From NCBI RefSeq assembly GCF_900156575.1, contig NZ_FTNY01000004.1:248001-312000 (forward strand): a stretch of DNA of 64,000 bases, written 5' to 3'. The translations under genes were made by a program, and so were the position numbers. The notes below the pieces were generated by a model, which saw nothing but the letters and a program-made list of their open reading frames with translations, ran no database searches and had not been told where the DNA came from. Numbering within the stretch: the first letter of the stretch is position 1; every line of letters starts with the position of its first letter. Origin of the DNA: Chryseobacterium shigense. GTDB taxonomy: Bacteria > Bacteroidota > Bacteroidia > Flavobacteriales > Weeksellaceae. Of this stretch, positions 25,682-34,182 are shown piece after piece.

Positions 25682-26488
25682 ATGAAAAAAAATATTTTAA
25701 CTTTCCTTTTTATTTTATCATGCCTTACTGATTTTCAGGGTCAGACATATAGGATTTATTATCAGATGACATATAAAATAGATTCTACAAAAAATGAATC
25801 AGCAAATAAAAAAATGTTATTAGATGTCAAAGATGAAATTTCGAAATTTTATTCTTACGATTTGTATCATATAGATTCGTTAGCTCTTCATAATATAGAT
25901 GTTCGGACAAAATCCGCGGATTTTGATTTTATGATAGCAAAAAACAAAAAAGAGAATAAAATAGAAAAATATTATATAATTGGATTGGATAGGTATTCTC
26001 TGAAAGAAGACTGTCCTAAATTAGATTGGAAAATTACAGAAGAAACTAAAAATATTGATAATATAAATTGCCAGAAAGCTACTTTACATTATAAGGGAAG
26101 AGATTGGACAGCGTGGTTTGCTAAAGAAATTCCTTTCCAAGAAGGACCTTATGTTTTTAATTCTTTGCCTGGTCTTATAATAGACATAAGAGATTCAGGA
26201 GATAATTATATTTTTACCATGACTGAACTAAAAAAAGATAATGGAGAAGTAAATATGGAAACCGATTTCATTCCGGTTACTCAAAAACAATTAAACAAAC
26301 TTTATCTGGATTATTATAATGATCCTTACAAGGAACTCAAGGCAGGAAAAGCTGTAATGAAGGTTGTGGATGAATCAGGAAGAGAAGTAACCCCTAACTT
26401 TAAGCAACTTACTGAATTTAAACAAAAGCTTTTAAAAAATAATAATAATAATCCTATAGAACTCTCGGAAGCTACAAAATATCCATAA
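25682..26488 (+). CDS. GLPGLI family secreted protein
   Basis: The 268-residue protein starts with a signal peptide (NILTFLFILSCLTDFQGQ) and contains the family motif in the form NSLPGLIIDI (about residues 161-170). GLPGLI proteins are secreted beta-rich proteins restricted to Bacteroidota, whose function is unknown; they are often found beside RiPP clusters. A short Asn run (NNNNN) lies near the C-terminus. It is eight bases downstream of the lipoprotein gene and is the last gene of the cluster, closed by a strong terminator. Confidence 0.8.
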   Translation: MKKNILTFLFILSCLTDFQGQTYRIYYQMTYKIDSTKNESANKKMLLDVKDEISKFYSYDLYHIDSLALHNIDVRTKSADFDFMIAKNKKENKIEKYYIIGLDRYSLKEDCPKLDWKITEETKNIDNINCQKATLHYKGRDWTAWFAKEIPFQEGPYVFNSLPGLIIDIRDSGDNYIFTMTELKKDNGEVNMETDFIPVTQKQLNKLYLDYYNDPYKELKAGKAVMKVVDESGREVTPNFKQLTEFKQKLLKNNNNNPIELSEATKYP

Positions 26489-26539
26489 TTCATTAAATTT
26501 AACCTAAGTTCGGGTTAATGGAAATTTTAAAATAATTGG

Positions 26540-26578
26540 CCGTCATTTACTTTTTTCAAGTTTAATGACGGTTTTTTT
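26540..26578 (+). terminator. Terminator of the grasp-with-spasm operon
   Basis: Arms CCGTCATT (26540-26547) and AATGACGG (26564-26571) are followed by T7. Confidence 0.8.
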
Positions 26579-26599
26579 GAAATGCAATTTAAATCCATA

Positions 26600-27040
26600 A
26601 AACTAGACCATTGAAGACTTGCCACGTTCAACTAAATCTTTGAAAAATTTATGGTCATGGATTCTTTGATTTCTCTGCAAACTTTCAGAATTGTGCTATC
26701 CCTAAAGCTTATCCTGGTGTATTTCCTCAAACGTTTTTCTTTCAAAAACAAAGCGGAAACCACAAAAATCCTTTAGTGAAGCTCCAAAAATCTATTGTAC
26801 GATAGGCTTTTGGGAAATAAATTTCACCAATAGCCACAAACTATCTGCTGATAATAATGCTTAAAAGTTTTATGAGAATCAAAATGAAATCCAATCATGA
26901 TGATGATTTCAGAGCCTAACGTCAGAGATACTCTATTTTTTCTTTTCTTGTGCCCCCAAGTAATCCGAGCTTCACCTGTTCAATTTGAACATCAAAACTC
27001 TTTACAAAAATCATCAATTTATACAAAATATTTATAATAT
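26600..27040 (-). pseudogene. IS982-like transposase remnant
   Basis: Read on the minus strand in shifting frames this region gives transposase-like fragments: LYKLMIFVKSFDVQIEQVKL, then in another frame LTLGSEIIIMIGFHFDSHKT followed by FKHYYQQIVCGYW, a stop, and NLFPKSLSYNRFLEL. The order and spacing match the N-terminal half of IS982-family transposases (hydrophobic IMIGFH, then HYY, then FPxxxSYNRF). Several stops and frameshifts are present and the DDE core is missing, so it is dead. Terminal inverted repeats were not identified. Confidence 0.65.
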
Positions 27041-27060
27041 AGTCTCTCAAAAGAACAAGC

Positions 27061-27091
27061 AAAAAACCATTTAAATATTTAATGGTTTTTT
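27061..27091. terminator. Hairpin downstream of the PD-(D/E)XK-like gene
   Basis: Arms AAAAAACCATT and AATGGTTTTTT enclose an AT-rich loop. It is symmetric and can terminate in both directions. Confidence 0.7.
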
Positions 27092-27126
27092 ACAAATCTC
27101 ATTCCTATTCTTACCTTAAAATCATG

Positions 27127-27672
27127 TTATTTAATCTTTCTGATATCAAAAGGATTTTTAAAAATAAGTTCTTCATGTTTTCCTTTGATCTCCATTTTTC
27201 GCTGCAGCAGATTCAGCGCCATTTTTCTGATAAAAACATCTTTATCATTGAGCTTCCAGTAGGGATCTTCGTGCACTCTTTTGGGGCTGCGTATCAGGTA
27301 AAACTCCGTTTCCCAGGTGTCTGCATTATGATAAAATTCGATAATCCCACAGTGTCCGGGAATTAAGGTATGCTCTATCATTCCCATCGGAAGAAGAAAA
27401 CTGAACGTATTGCAGATATAATCCCCGCAGGAAATCTTATCATGTTTCAGAAATTTTTCGCCGGTCTCTTTATTGAGGTATGATTTTTTGAAATCATTTT
27501 TAAAGTCACTTTTTGAAAGTTTGATCTCAATTTCATGGCTGAATCCTTCAGAATCAACCAACAGAATATCCGCTTCCCAGTCGGCCTGGAAATAATTCGT
27601 GAGTACAATTTCTTTTTCGAAATCGCAGTGGGAATGGATATAAGCGTGAACAAGTTCTTCGATCTTCAGCAT
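27127..27672 (-). CDS. PD-(D/E)XK nuclease-like protein of unknown function
   Basis: The 181-residue cytosolic protein carries ADILLVDSEGFSHEIEIKLS at about residues 34-53, which fits the D-x(n)-E-x-K core of the PD-(D/E)XK fold, followed by a Lys/Asp-rich helix (KSDFKNDFKKSYLN). Fragments such as DYICNTFSFLLP fit later strands. The resemblance is to MmcB-like or restriction-endonuclease-like domains. No partner gene indicates the substrate. The gene lies 23 bases downstream of a secreted-protein gene on the same strand. Confidence 0.55.
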   Translation of the reverse strand: MLKIEELVHAYIHSHCDFEKEIVLTNYFQADWEADILLVDSEGFSHEIEIKLSKSDFKNDFKKSYLNKETGEKFLKHDKISCGDYICNTFSFLLPMGMIEHTLIPGHCGIIEFYHNADTWETEFYLIRSPKRVHEDPYWKLNDKDVFIRKMALNLLQRKMEIKGKHEELIFKNPFDIRKIK

Positions 27673-27695
27673 GACAATTAATGTTTAAATTGAGA

Positions 27696-28193
27696 TTATT
27701 TCTTTTGCAGTTCCACAACGCCATAATGAAGCCATATCCCGAAAATACCTGTTTTGGTCACATAAGACTCATTTTTCCCAAAGGTAACGACAGTATTGGG
27801 TTGGGTTTGGCAAATAAAAAAATGTCCGCCATCCATGCAATTCATTTTTCCATCTTTATGCAGTTTTGTCCACCCAAATTCTTTATAAGCATCGCGATCA
27901 TCTTCGACATCAAATAAAAACCGCTTAATAGTGATTTTATCCTGCCCTCCATCTCTTTTTGAAGTCATCGACCATCTTGCCAGATCTGATTTTTCTTTAG
28001 CAGGAATTTCCTTAGGATCAGCATCCTTAATTCTGGTAACCACTAAGGTGTCTGTAGTCGTGGTAATCCCCTTCTTGATCTCATTCACCCTATAGGTTCC
28101 AGACCAGATATCATTTTCCTTCTTCTGGGCAGATAAAAGACAAGAAATCCCAGTCAGCATAACCATTAAAAAGAATTTTTTCATGAAATCCAT
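27696..28193 (-). CDS. Secreted protein of unknown function
   Basis: The 165-residue product has an N-terminal signal peptide (KKFFLMVMLTGISCLLSAQ); a second in-frame ATG at 28184 would also preserve it. The mature part is a charged, probably beta-rich domain with no recognised motif (WSGTYRVNEIKKG at its start, GIWLHYGVVEL at its end). No family assigned. It lies 34 bases downstream of the LuxE-type gene on the same strand. Confidence 0.6.
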   Translation of the reverse strand: MDFMKKFFLMVMLTGISCLLSAQKKENDIWSGTYRVNEIKKGITTTTDTLVVTRIKDADPKEIPAKEKSDLARWSMTSKRDGGQDKITIKRFLFDVEDDRDAYKEFGWTKLHKDGKMNCMDGGHFFICQTQPNTVVTFGKNESYVTKTGIFGIWLHYGVVELQKK

Positions 28194-28227
28194 AGCAAGA
28201 GATGATTATTATTTTAAAAACTGAATT

Positions 28228-29211
28228 TTATGAAACCAGCAAACTGCATCCGCGGATATCGGAATGGTCTATTCTTCCCAGCACCTGAAATGTATCGCCT
28301 GGAAGTCTTTTACCCAAATCCTGTGTTGCAATAAAGCAGCATGAATGGATATTAGCCAGATCTATTATATTAACAGCTCCGGTTCTTCCTTCCTGCTCGT
28401 AGGAAAAAGGATCTTCTGCATTCCGTACTAATATTCTCATCCAGTTGGGGCACTTGTATTCATTGTTGCCCAGCGAATAGGCCTGAGAGAGCAGCTCCGT
28501 CATTGAGTATTCGGAATAGATCTTCTCTGTTTTAAAACCGTTCTGCAGAATTTTCAAGAGTTCATCCTTGGTCATTTCCTCTTTTCTGCCTTTCATTCCT
28601 CCGGTTTCAATAACTGTCAGATTTTGAGATTCACCAACCGATAAGTTAAGGGATTCCATAGAGTCCAGGAAATCCAGCAGCGCAAAAGACACTCCGAAAA
28701 GGATGACTTTTTTATCTTTCAGATTGTTTAAAAGCTCAAACAGATCTGAATGATTATAAAGAAAATAGCCGTTCTCAGGTTTTGCAGATTTTTTCATCAG
28801 ATAATCTACCATATAGATCAGAGATGAATTTTGCTTTTCAAGATAACTTGGAAGTAAACCCAGAAAAATAAAATCTTCAGGTTTTCCTATAAACTGTTCA
28901 AAACTCTTAACAATGCTTTCTTCATAAAGACCGGGATCGGCAATAAAATGTTTTGAAAGATTCATCTGCGTAGTTCCGGAACTCTGAAAAAACAAATCAG
29001 TCTTCGCTTTTTTGTCCAGGATCTGGTGGTTTTTAAACATTTCGATCGGCAGGAAAGGAATCTTGGTCACCGTATTGACTTCATCGGGGTTTATTTTCAG
29101 ATAATCTACAAATTTTCTGTAGATCTCAACATGTTCATATTGATAATGAAAAGCGGCCAACGATGCATCCAGGAAATCCTGTTCTGTCTGTATGCTGAAT
29201 ATATTTTCCAA
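28228..29211 (-). CDS. LuxE/PaaK-type acyl-protein synthetase or acyltransferase
   Basis: The 327-residue protein resembles LuxE, the acyl-protein synthetase branch of the ANL adenylating family. The phosphate-binding loop FFQSSGTTQMNLSKHF is clear (about residues 89-104), and SEYSMTELLSQAYS fits the second ATP-binding motif. The initiation codon must be TTG at 29211 because a stop lies six codons upstream and no early ATG exists. No luxCD genes are nearby. Related genes in Bacteroidota are linked to lipid or pigment pathways, but the acyl acceptor here is unknown. Confidence 0.8.
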   Translation of the reverse strand: MENIFSIQTEQDFLDASLAAFHYQYEHVEIYRKFVDYLKINPDEVNTVTKIPFLPIEMFKNHQILDKKAKTDLFFQSSGTTQMNLSKHFIADPGLYEESIVKSFEQFIGKPEDFIFLGLLPSYLEKQNSSLIYMVDYLMKKSAKPENGYFLYNHSDLFELLNNLKDKKVILFGVSFALLDFLDSMESLNLSVGESQNLTVIETGGMKGRKEEMTKDELLKILQNGFKTEKIYSEYSMTELLSQAYSLGNNEYKCPNWMRILVRNAEDPFSYEQEGRTGAVNIIDLANIHSCCFIATQDLGKRLPGDTFQVLGRIDHSDIRGCSLLVS

Positions 29212-29391
29212 TTTTATAAGACTATTTTAAAACTTCTTATCAACTCAAAATGAATGAATTATATAAAAAATTGTATTTTTTTACTATTTTTTCATTGCAG
29301 AATTATACTTTGGTAAACTTCTTGCAATTATTAATTTGGAATATGGATTAAAAACAAGAGTGAGCTTCGGTTCATTCGAAAATTACCTCTC

Positions 29392-30183
29392 TCAGGGGTA
29401 ATTTTTTTTTGTGCCGTCTTTAAACGTCTTCAGTTCAAAATCATGCTCGAAAACGCCATAGGTAAAATAGGAAATCCAGTCTCCCAGATTAATGTATTTT
29501 GCTTTCTGTTCCAGATCCAAAATCATAGGAAGGTGACGGTGACCGTAAATAAAATAATCGATTTTCTGGGTCTTCAGTTTTTCTTTCGAATAGATAATCA
29601 GAAATTCTTTTTCTTCTCCTAAAAAGGCTTTATCCTCTTCTCCGGAGATCATTTTATTTTTCTGTGAAAGATACAAAGCCACTTTCATGGCAATATCGGG
29701 ATGCAGCCATTTGAAAAACCACTGGGCTACGGGATTGGTAAAAAGCTTTTTCATTCTTTTATATCCTTTGTCACCAGGCCCCAGACCGTCTCCGTGAGCC
29801 AGGAGAAACTCTTTTCCACCCATCTCAAAATACTGCTTCTTATAAAAAACAGTACATCCGATCTCTTCTTCAAGATAATCTTTCATCCACAGATCATGGT
29901 TGCCTACAAAGAAGTAGATTTGAATCCCTCTGTCTTTCAGTTCGGCAATTTTTCCGAGAACGCGCACATATCCTTTGGGAATAACATGTTTCCACTCGTG
30001 CCAGAAGTCAAAAAGGTCGCCCATTAAAAACAAAACCTGAGCATCTTCCTTGATCTCATCCATCCAGCGGATAAATTTCTCTTCACGCCTCTTGCTTTCC
30101 TTAGGATTAGGAGCGCCAAAATGCTGGTCCGAAGCGAAATAGACTTTTTTTCCAGGTTCTAAATTAATGATCGTTTTTAACAC
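29392..30183 (-). CDS. lpxH: UDP-2,3-diacylglucosamine diphosphatase (LpxH-like)
   Basis: A 263-residue calcineurin-like metallophosphoesterase with all blocks in order: SDQHFGAPN, GDLFDFW, GNHDLWM, AHGDGLG and YGHRHLPM. The insert with VAQWFFKWLHPD and the length match the LpxH-type lipid A enzymes of Bacteroidota. It removes UMP from UDP-2,3-diacylglucosamine at the inner membrane during lipid A synthesis. The start codon is GTG at 30183. The queD gene ends 29 bases upstream, so the two are likely co-transcribed. A weak hairpin overlaps the last codons. Confidence 0.85.
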   Translation of the reverse strand: MLKTIINLEPGKKVYFASDQHFGAPNPKESKRREEKFIRWMDEIKEDAQVLFLMGDLFDFWHEWKHVIPKGYVRVLGKIAELKDRGIQIYFFVGNHDLWMKDYLEEEIGCTVFYKKQYFEMGGKEFLLAHGDGLGPGDKGYKRMKKLFTNPVAQWFFKWLHPDIAMKVALYLSQKNKMISGEEDKAFLGEEKEFLIIYSKEKLKTQKIDYFIYGHRHLPMILDLEQKAKYINLGDWISYFTYGVFEHDFELKTFKDGTKKNYP

Positions 30184-30212
30184 CGGTCTGAGTTTTTATG
30201 GATAAATTACTG

Positions 30213-30659
30213 TTACTTATTATCTTCTGCGAACCATTCTCCATAAGAGTTTTCTGTTTCGTGAAGTTTAAGATAGGCCAGAGAAACCTCAGCCGGAAGT
30301 TTTGACTTTATTTTGGCAGCAATGGCGTACAGCATATTTTCGCAGGTCGGCTGAAAACTGCAATAGATCACCTTATGTCCTTTATTTTCAAGATCTTCTC
30401 CCAGTTCTTTATGGGGAGACAATGCATTAACAAGGACTGCATGATCCCAAAGGTCTACGATCTCAGATTTTACGATACTTTTAATATCTCCGAAATCCAC
30501 TACCATTCCATTTTTGGAATTCTCCAAATCATTAATCACTCTTCCTTTAACCGTTACAAACAGCTTATAGGAATGTCCGTGCATATTTTTACATTTCCCA
30601 TCATAATTGTACAGCACGTGGGCTGTTTCGAATGTGAAAATTTTTGTAATACGTATCAT
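30213..30659 (-). CDS. queD: 6-carboxy-5,6,7,8-tetrahydropterin synthase (QueD/PTPS family)
   Basis: The 148-residue enzyme has the zinc ligands and catalytic Cys of the family: FETAHVLYNYDGKCKNMHGH contains one His, the Cys and the HGH pair. The later PTCENMLYAIA and LHETENSYGEW blocks complete the active site. It converts 7,8-dihydroneopterin triphosphate to carboxytetrahydropterin in queuosine/preQ0 synthesis. Other que genes are not in the window. It is directly upstream of lpxH. Confidence 0.9.
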   Translation of the reverse strand: MIRITKIFTFETAHVLYNYDGKCKNMHGHSYKLFVTVKGRVINDLENSKNGMVVDFGDIKSIVKSEIVDLWDHAVLVNALSPHKELGEDLENKGHKVIYCSFQPTCENMLYAIAAKIKSKLPAEVSLAYLKLHETENSYGEWFAEDNK

Positions 30660-31314
30660 ATTAAAGGTACTATTTTTAAATAACTGGTTTTCATTATATT
30701 ACAATTAAGTCAAATTTAATTGTGTCAAAATATGTCTCAACGATCAATGAAACCATAAAATAATGCTCAAATTTAAAATAAAAAAGAGCAGGAAAAAAAC
30801 CTACTCTTAATTTTGTTTTATAACTAGTCAATAATAAATGATTATAAAATTTGATTTCATTAATTTTTAAACATTGTTACCCGATGTGATTTTTACCGTT
30901 ATCCGTGAGAATAATTAGTAGTTTTCTTAATTTTCTTCATCTGCAATACTGAAGATTCCCGTCTCTCTTGGAAAAGATAGGTAAAGACAGTTGTAAAGGT
31001 CTCGTTCTAAGTCCCGTGTTATCTTTTCGGTGAAGGACGATCTTTCTAAAGTCTGATTTTCCACATCCATAAATTTTAGTCGTTATAATCTTACAAAAGG
31101 ATCCACTTTCACCTCATTATTGCTCAGGTCAGCGTTTTGAGAACATCACCACAACTGCATTAAATCACTGATAATAATAAACTTAAATTCGTGTTGTTTT
31201 TTTGATAGTATCTATGTAGTATGTCTAAGTAGACAGATACAGTATCTGCAGCGTATCTCATTCCTTTAACATACGTAAAAATAAGGCTAATCTTGCACCT
31301 TAATTCTCTAGTAG
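30660..31314. other. Long intergenic region upstream of queD
   Basis: These 655 bases hold no ordinary gene. A hairpin with arms AAGAGCAGG / CCTACTCTT (one mismatch; 30784-30812) is followed by a T-rich stretch. A 47-codon open frame on the minus strand is listed separately. The segment 31200-31250 has near-repeats of GTATCT / AGATAC without a clear element. Confidence 0.5.
30927..31070 (-). CDS. Possible small ORF (47 residues)
   Basis: The frame opens with ATG at 31070 (MDVENQTLERSSFTEK) and ends TGIFSIADEEN at 30927. It is charged and soluble and followed at some distance by a hairpin. No homologue is recognised and there is no clear promoter. It may be a real small protein or chance. Confidence 0.25.
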   Translation of the reverse strand: MDVENQTLERSSFTEKITRDLERDLYNCLYLSFPRETGIFSIADEEN

Positions 31315-31959
31315 GTGAAAATCAAATTAAAGAAAACCATTTACCGTACGAAAAAAGCATCCTGCATGCTTCTTTTTCTATGCATTTTTTACAATATCGA
31401 TGCACAATTACACACAGGAATAGATGACAATCTACTTAAAAAGAACAGTATTATTTTTCGAACGGAGAAATATAATAGTTGGGTTTCATGCCATGCTAAA
31501 GACATCACCACAGTACAGAGTCCGGAACAGTTATCCAATATCAAAGCCGTTGTGCGTTCTTCTCAAATTCAACAAAGGTCATTACCGGAAGCCTTTGCTA
31601 TAACTGCAAGAAAATTTAAAAATAGAAAAACAGAAAAGACGTTTTTAAAATTGGTTTCCCAACGGGAAGTCTATATCTCTGACAATAAAAGCTCTGTTAT
31701 AGTTTCCAGTAAAAAATCAGTAAATATTGCCGTTATCATAACCACTCCTTTTAAGGGAAAACAATCAGTATTGCAGCATGCATACAACAGGTTTGCTGTA
31801 TACGAAAATGAAAAATTTCCAAAACAACCTTTCAAAACAGTATTATCCGAATGGACTTTATTATCAGGAATACAGATCCGTCCTCCTCCTCTTTTAAATA
31901 CACGATATGAAAAAAAGTATGAGTTCAAATCTATCAATTCAGGAAGGGAGTTATTATAA
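31315..31959 (+). CDS. Secreted protein of unknown function
   Basis: The 214-residue product has a signal peptide with basic n-region (KIKLKKTIYRTKKASC then LLFLCIFYNIDAQ). The start is GTG at 31315; an internal ATG at 31366 would leave a poor n-region. The mature domain is Lys/Ser/Val-rich and includes IRPPPLLNTRY near the C-terminus, a Pro-rich ending like that of the small protein at 13.1 kb. No family recognised. It ends 36 bases before the next secreted-protein gene and is likely co-transcribed with it. Confidence 0.55.
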   Translation: MKIKLKKTIYRTKKASCMLLFLCIFYNIDAQLHTGIDDNLLKKNSIIFRTEKYNSWVSCHAKDITTVQSPEQLSNIKAVVRSSQIQQRSLPEAFAITARKFKNRKTEKTFLKLVSQREVYISDNKSSVIVSSKKSVNIAVIITTPFKGKQSVLQHAYNRFAVYENEKFPKQPFKTVLSEWTLLSGIQIRPPPLLNTRYEKKYEFKSINSGRELL

Positions 31960-31994
31960 AGCTCTTTTCCATTCTTCTAAAATGAGAAAACAAA

Positions 31995-33257
31995 ATGAGA
32001 AATAAATTTTATATCATCTTTACAGTAACGATCGGTTCGTTAGCTTTCGGCCAGGTGGGTATCAACACACAAAATCCACAAGGGATCTTCAATATAGATG
32101 GCGGCAAAAACAATGTTGCCACAGGAACTCCCACTGAAATACAGTTAGCAGATGATTTTATTGTCACTGCATCCGGATCAACAGGTATCGGTGCAGATCC
32201 AGATGCCTCTGCTATTCTGGAACTTAATGTAAGTCAGCTTGCCGCAACAAATAAAAAAGGATTTTTAGGTCCAAGAGTAGCTTTAACAGCGTATGACGAT
32301 GCGGTTACAATTCCAAGTCCGGCAACCGGTTTACTAGTATTTAATTTAGGAACATCTGCCCTTACCTATCAAGGATATGTATATTGGGACAGTTCCCAAT
32401 GGAGATCTTTTAATGGGCGTTCATTACAGCCTGGCACCATAAGTAGTTTGAGATGTACAGACGGAACTCTGGAGCCACTTACCTATACTAGCGGCGTTCC
32501 TTTTGCAGGCACCCTATCTGTTGCCTATACTGGAGGAAATGGAGGAATTTACCCCGCACAATCTATGGGACCTGTCAACGGACTTACCGCAACACTTTCA
32601 CAGAGTAATTTTGCGCAGGGATCCGGGACTTTAAACTATCGCATTTCCGGGACACCAACGGTATCCAGTCCAAATACAACAACATTTCCTCTTTCCATCG
32701 GAGGACAAAGCTGTAGTGCATCAGTTGGCCCTGGAAAAGTATTGGCTGCCGGTGAATACCAGTTCTTTACTTATAGATTACCCGCGACGTACGTAGGATT
32801 ATTGAGTACACAGATTGGCAGCTCTTTTAATGCTGTTATAGGAGGAAAGGTAAGATTGGATCTTAATTTTACTGTAAGCTCCAATCAAGGGTCCGGAGTG
32901 GTTAGCTACAATCCTCGTTTAATTAATGTCTCTTCGGGTAATATCAAGCTATGGTATGCATCATCATCGAGCATAGACCATTTCCGGCGTTCGAACGTTT
33001 TATTAGCCCCAGGAGGTTATATGGAAACCGACAACGGAATTTATCTTAACTGGGGAGATAATATGAATGGTAGTTCAACTGCTGTAACAGCCACTAGCTT
33101 TAGTGATGATTCACAGGAGATAGAAACAGTAGATTTAATTGTTGACTTAATTTGGTATAGAATAACAGTTTTTGTTTCTGTAGATAACCTGAATGATAAT
33201 GATCCTACTAATAACATCCGGCGTGTCTTTATGACCGCACAAAGAATGTCATCCTAA
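31995..33257 (+). CDS. Large secreted beta-rich protein, probable cell-surface component
   Basis: This 420-residue protein has a signal peptide (FYIIFTVTIGSLAFGQ) and an N-terminal region rich in Gly, Asn and Thr with the flavobacterial surface-protein phrases VGINTQNPQG, KKGFLGPRVAL and PATGLLVFNLGTS...GYVYWD. The remainder (from about 145) is Ser/Thr/Gly-rich with strand-like alternation. There is no type IX C-terminal sorting domain that I can identify. The function is unknown; an extracellular or outer-membrane structural role is inferred. Confidence 0.65.
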   Translation: MRNKFYIIFTVTIGSLAFGQVGINTQNPQGIFNIDGGKNNVATGTPTEIQLADDFIVTASGSTGIGADPDASAILELNVSQLAATNKKGFLGPRVALTAYDDAVTIPSPATGLLVFNLGTSALTYQGYVYWDSSQWRSFNGRSLQPGTISSLRCTDGTLEPLTYTSGVPFAGTLSVAYTGGNGGIYPAQSMGPVNGLTATLSQSNFAQGSGTLNYRISGTPTVSSPNTTTFPLSIGGQSCSASVGPGKVLAAGEYQFFTYRLPATYVGLLSTQIGSSFNAVIGGKVRLDLNFTVSSNQGSGVVSYNPRLINVSSGNIKLWYASSSSIDHFRRSNVLLAPGGYMETDNGIYLNWGDNMNGSSTAVTATSFSDDSQEIETVDLIVDLIWYRITVFVSVDNLNDNDPTNNIRRVFMTAQRMSS

Positions 33258-33495
33258 CAATGATTTCAAATTTTATTAAAAATTTTGTTACTATTTAATA
33301 TACAGTCATGAAAGCAAGGGGACAACCAGCTTTGTGCTTCCATCCAAATAACAAACCGGAACAAGCGGATCGCACAGGAAGACATAAAAACCGTTTATCT
33401 TTTCACGGTAATGGCAGGGGCTGACAATGGACCAATGAGGACTAAATCCATTGATATTAAAGCGTATATAAAAACAGAACATAATAAATTCCTAT

Positions 33496-33520
33496 CCGGC
33501 AGATCACCTGTCTGCCGGTT
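33496..33520 (+). terminator. Weak terminator-like hairpin before the HTH module
   Basis: Perfect arms CCGGCAGA / TCTGCCGG with a 7-base loop, but the following T-run is poor (TTTCTAT). Confidence 0.35.
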
Positions 33521-33548
33521 TCTATAGGACTTCAAAAAATACAAACAA

Positions 33549-33986
33549 ATGAATTTTAAAGAGATTCCAATAGGATCATTGATTGAACAAGAAGTTGCAG
33601 CACGCAAAATAGAACTTTCCCGTATCTGCAATTTTATGCAATGTACGGAACAGGCAATAAAGGAAATCTACAAAGCAACCAGTGTAGAAACGGAAAATCT
33701 GTTGAAATGGAGCAAGCTATTAGAATATGATTTTTTCAGGCTGTATTCACAGCATTTGATCTTGTATGCTCCAGTAACGAAAAGTGCAGAAAACAAAACA
33801 CACAAAAAAACAATCCTGCCTCAGTTCCGTAAAAACATCTATACAAAAGAAGTTATTGGCTTTATTCTGAAGCAAATACAGTCGGGAGAAATGTCAAAAT
33901 TTGAAGTTGTTGAACGTTATAAAATCCCAAAAACAACTCTTTATAAATGGATAAGCAAATATAAAGATGAAAAAAAACAGCTATGA
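33549..33986 (+). CDS. HTH protein, first of a three-gene module
   Basis: The 145-residue protein begins with an XRE-like region (GSLIEQEVAARKIELSRICN) and ends with a helix-turn-helix of the transposase-orfA type (GEMSKFEVVERYKIPKTTLY). Similar proteins are common in Chryseobacterium-type genomes and are often auto-labelled transposase, yet no catalytic transposase gene follows. It overlaps the next frame by 20 bases, and the third gene overlaps the second likewise. I infer a small regulatory module rather than an active insertion sequence. Confidence 0.6.
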   Translation: MNFKEIPIGSLIEQEVAARKIELSRICNFMQCTEQAIKEIYKATSVETENLLKWSKLLEYDFFRLYSQHLILYAPVTKSAENKTHKKTILPQFRKNIYTKEVIGFILKQIQSGEMSKFEVVERYKIPKTTLYKWISKYKDEKKQL

Positions 33987-34182
33987 TTATCTCATGGGAA
34001 AATCCAAAAAAGAGATAACAGAGCTTCTTGAACAGGACTTTAACTACTATCCTGCCGATTTCTGGTTTTACATTTTGTCTAAGAGTTGGCCAGGGAGAAT
34101 AAAGGTATTATTGCTGTATTTCAAAGAAGAAAAGGTATGTGAAATTAAAATAAAAACTACTTATGGAAAAATTAATCCCTGA
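33967..34182 (+). CDS. Small middle protein of the HTH module
   Basis: The 71-residue frame overlaps both neighbours by 20 bases. It contains MGKSKKEITELLEQDFNYYP followed by an aromatic PADFWFYILSK and a Lys-rich strand. The repeated overlaps indicate translational coupling. No known domain is recognised. Confidence 0.5.
   Translation: MKKNSYDYLMGKSKKEITELLEQDFNYYPADFWFYILSKSWPGRIKVLLLYFKEEKVCEIKIKTTYGKINP

Noticed and set aside
33308..33421. 37-codon frame after the surface-protein gene
   Set aside because: No signal, promoter or neighbouring partner; length is what chance would give.
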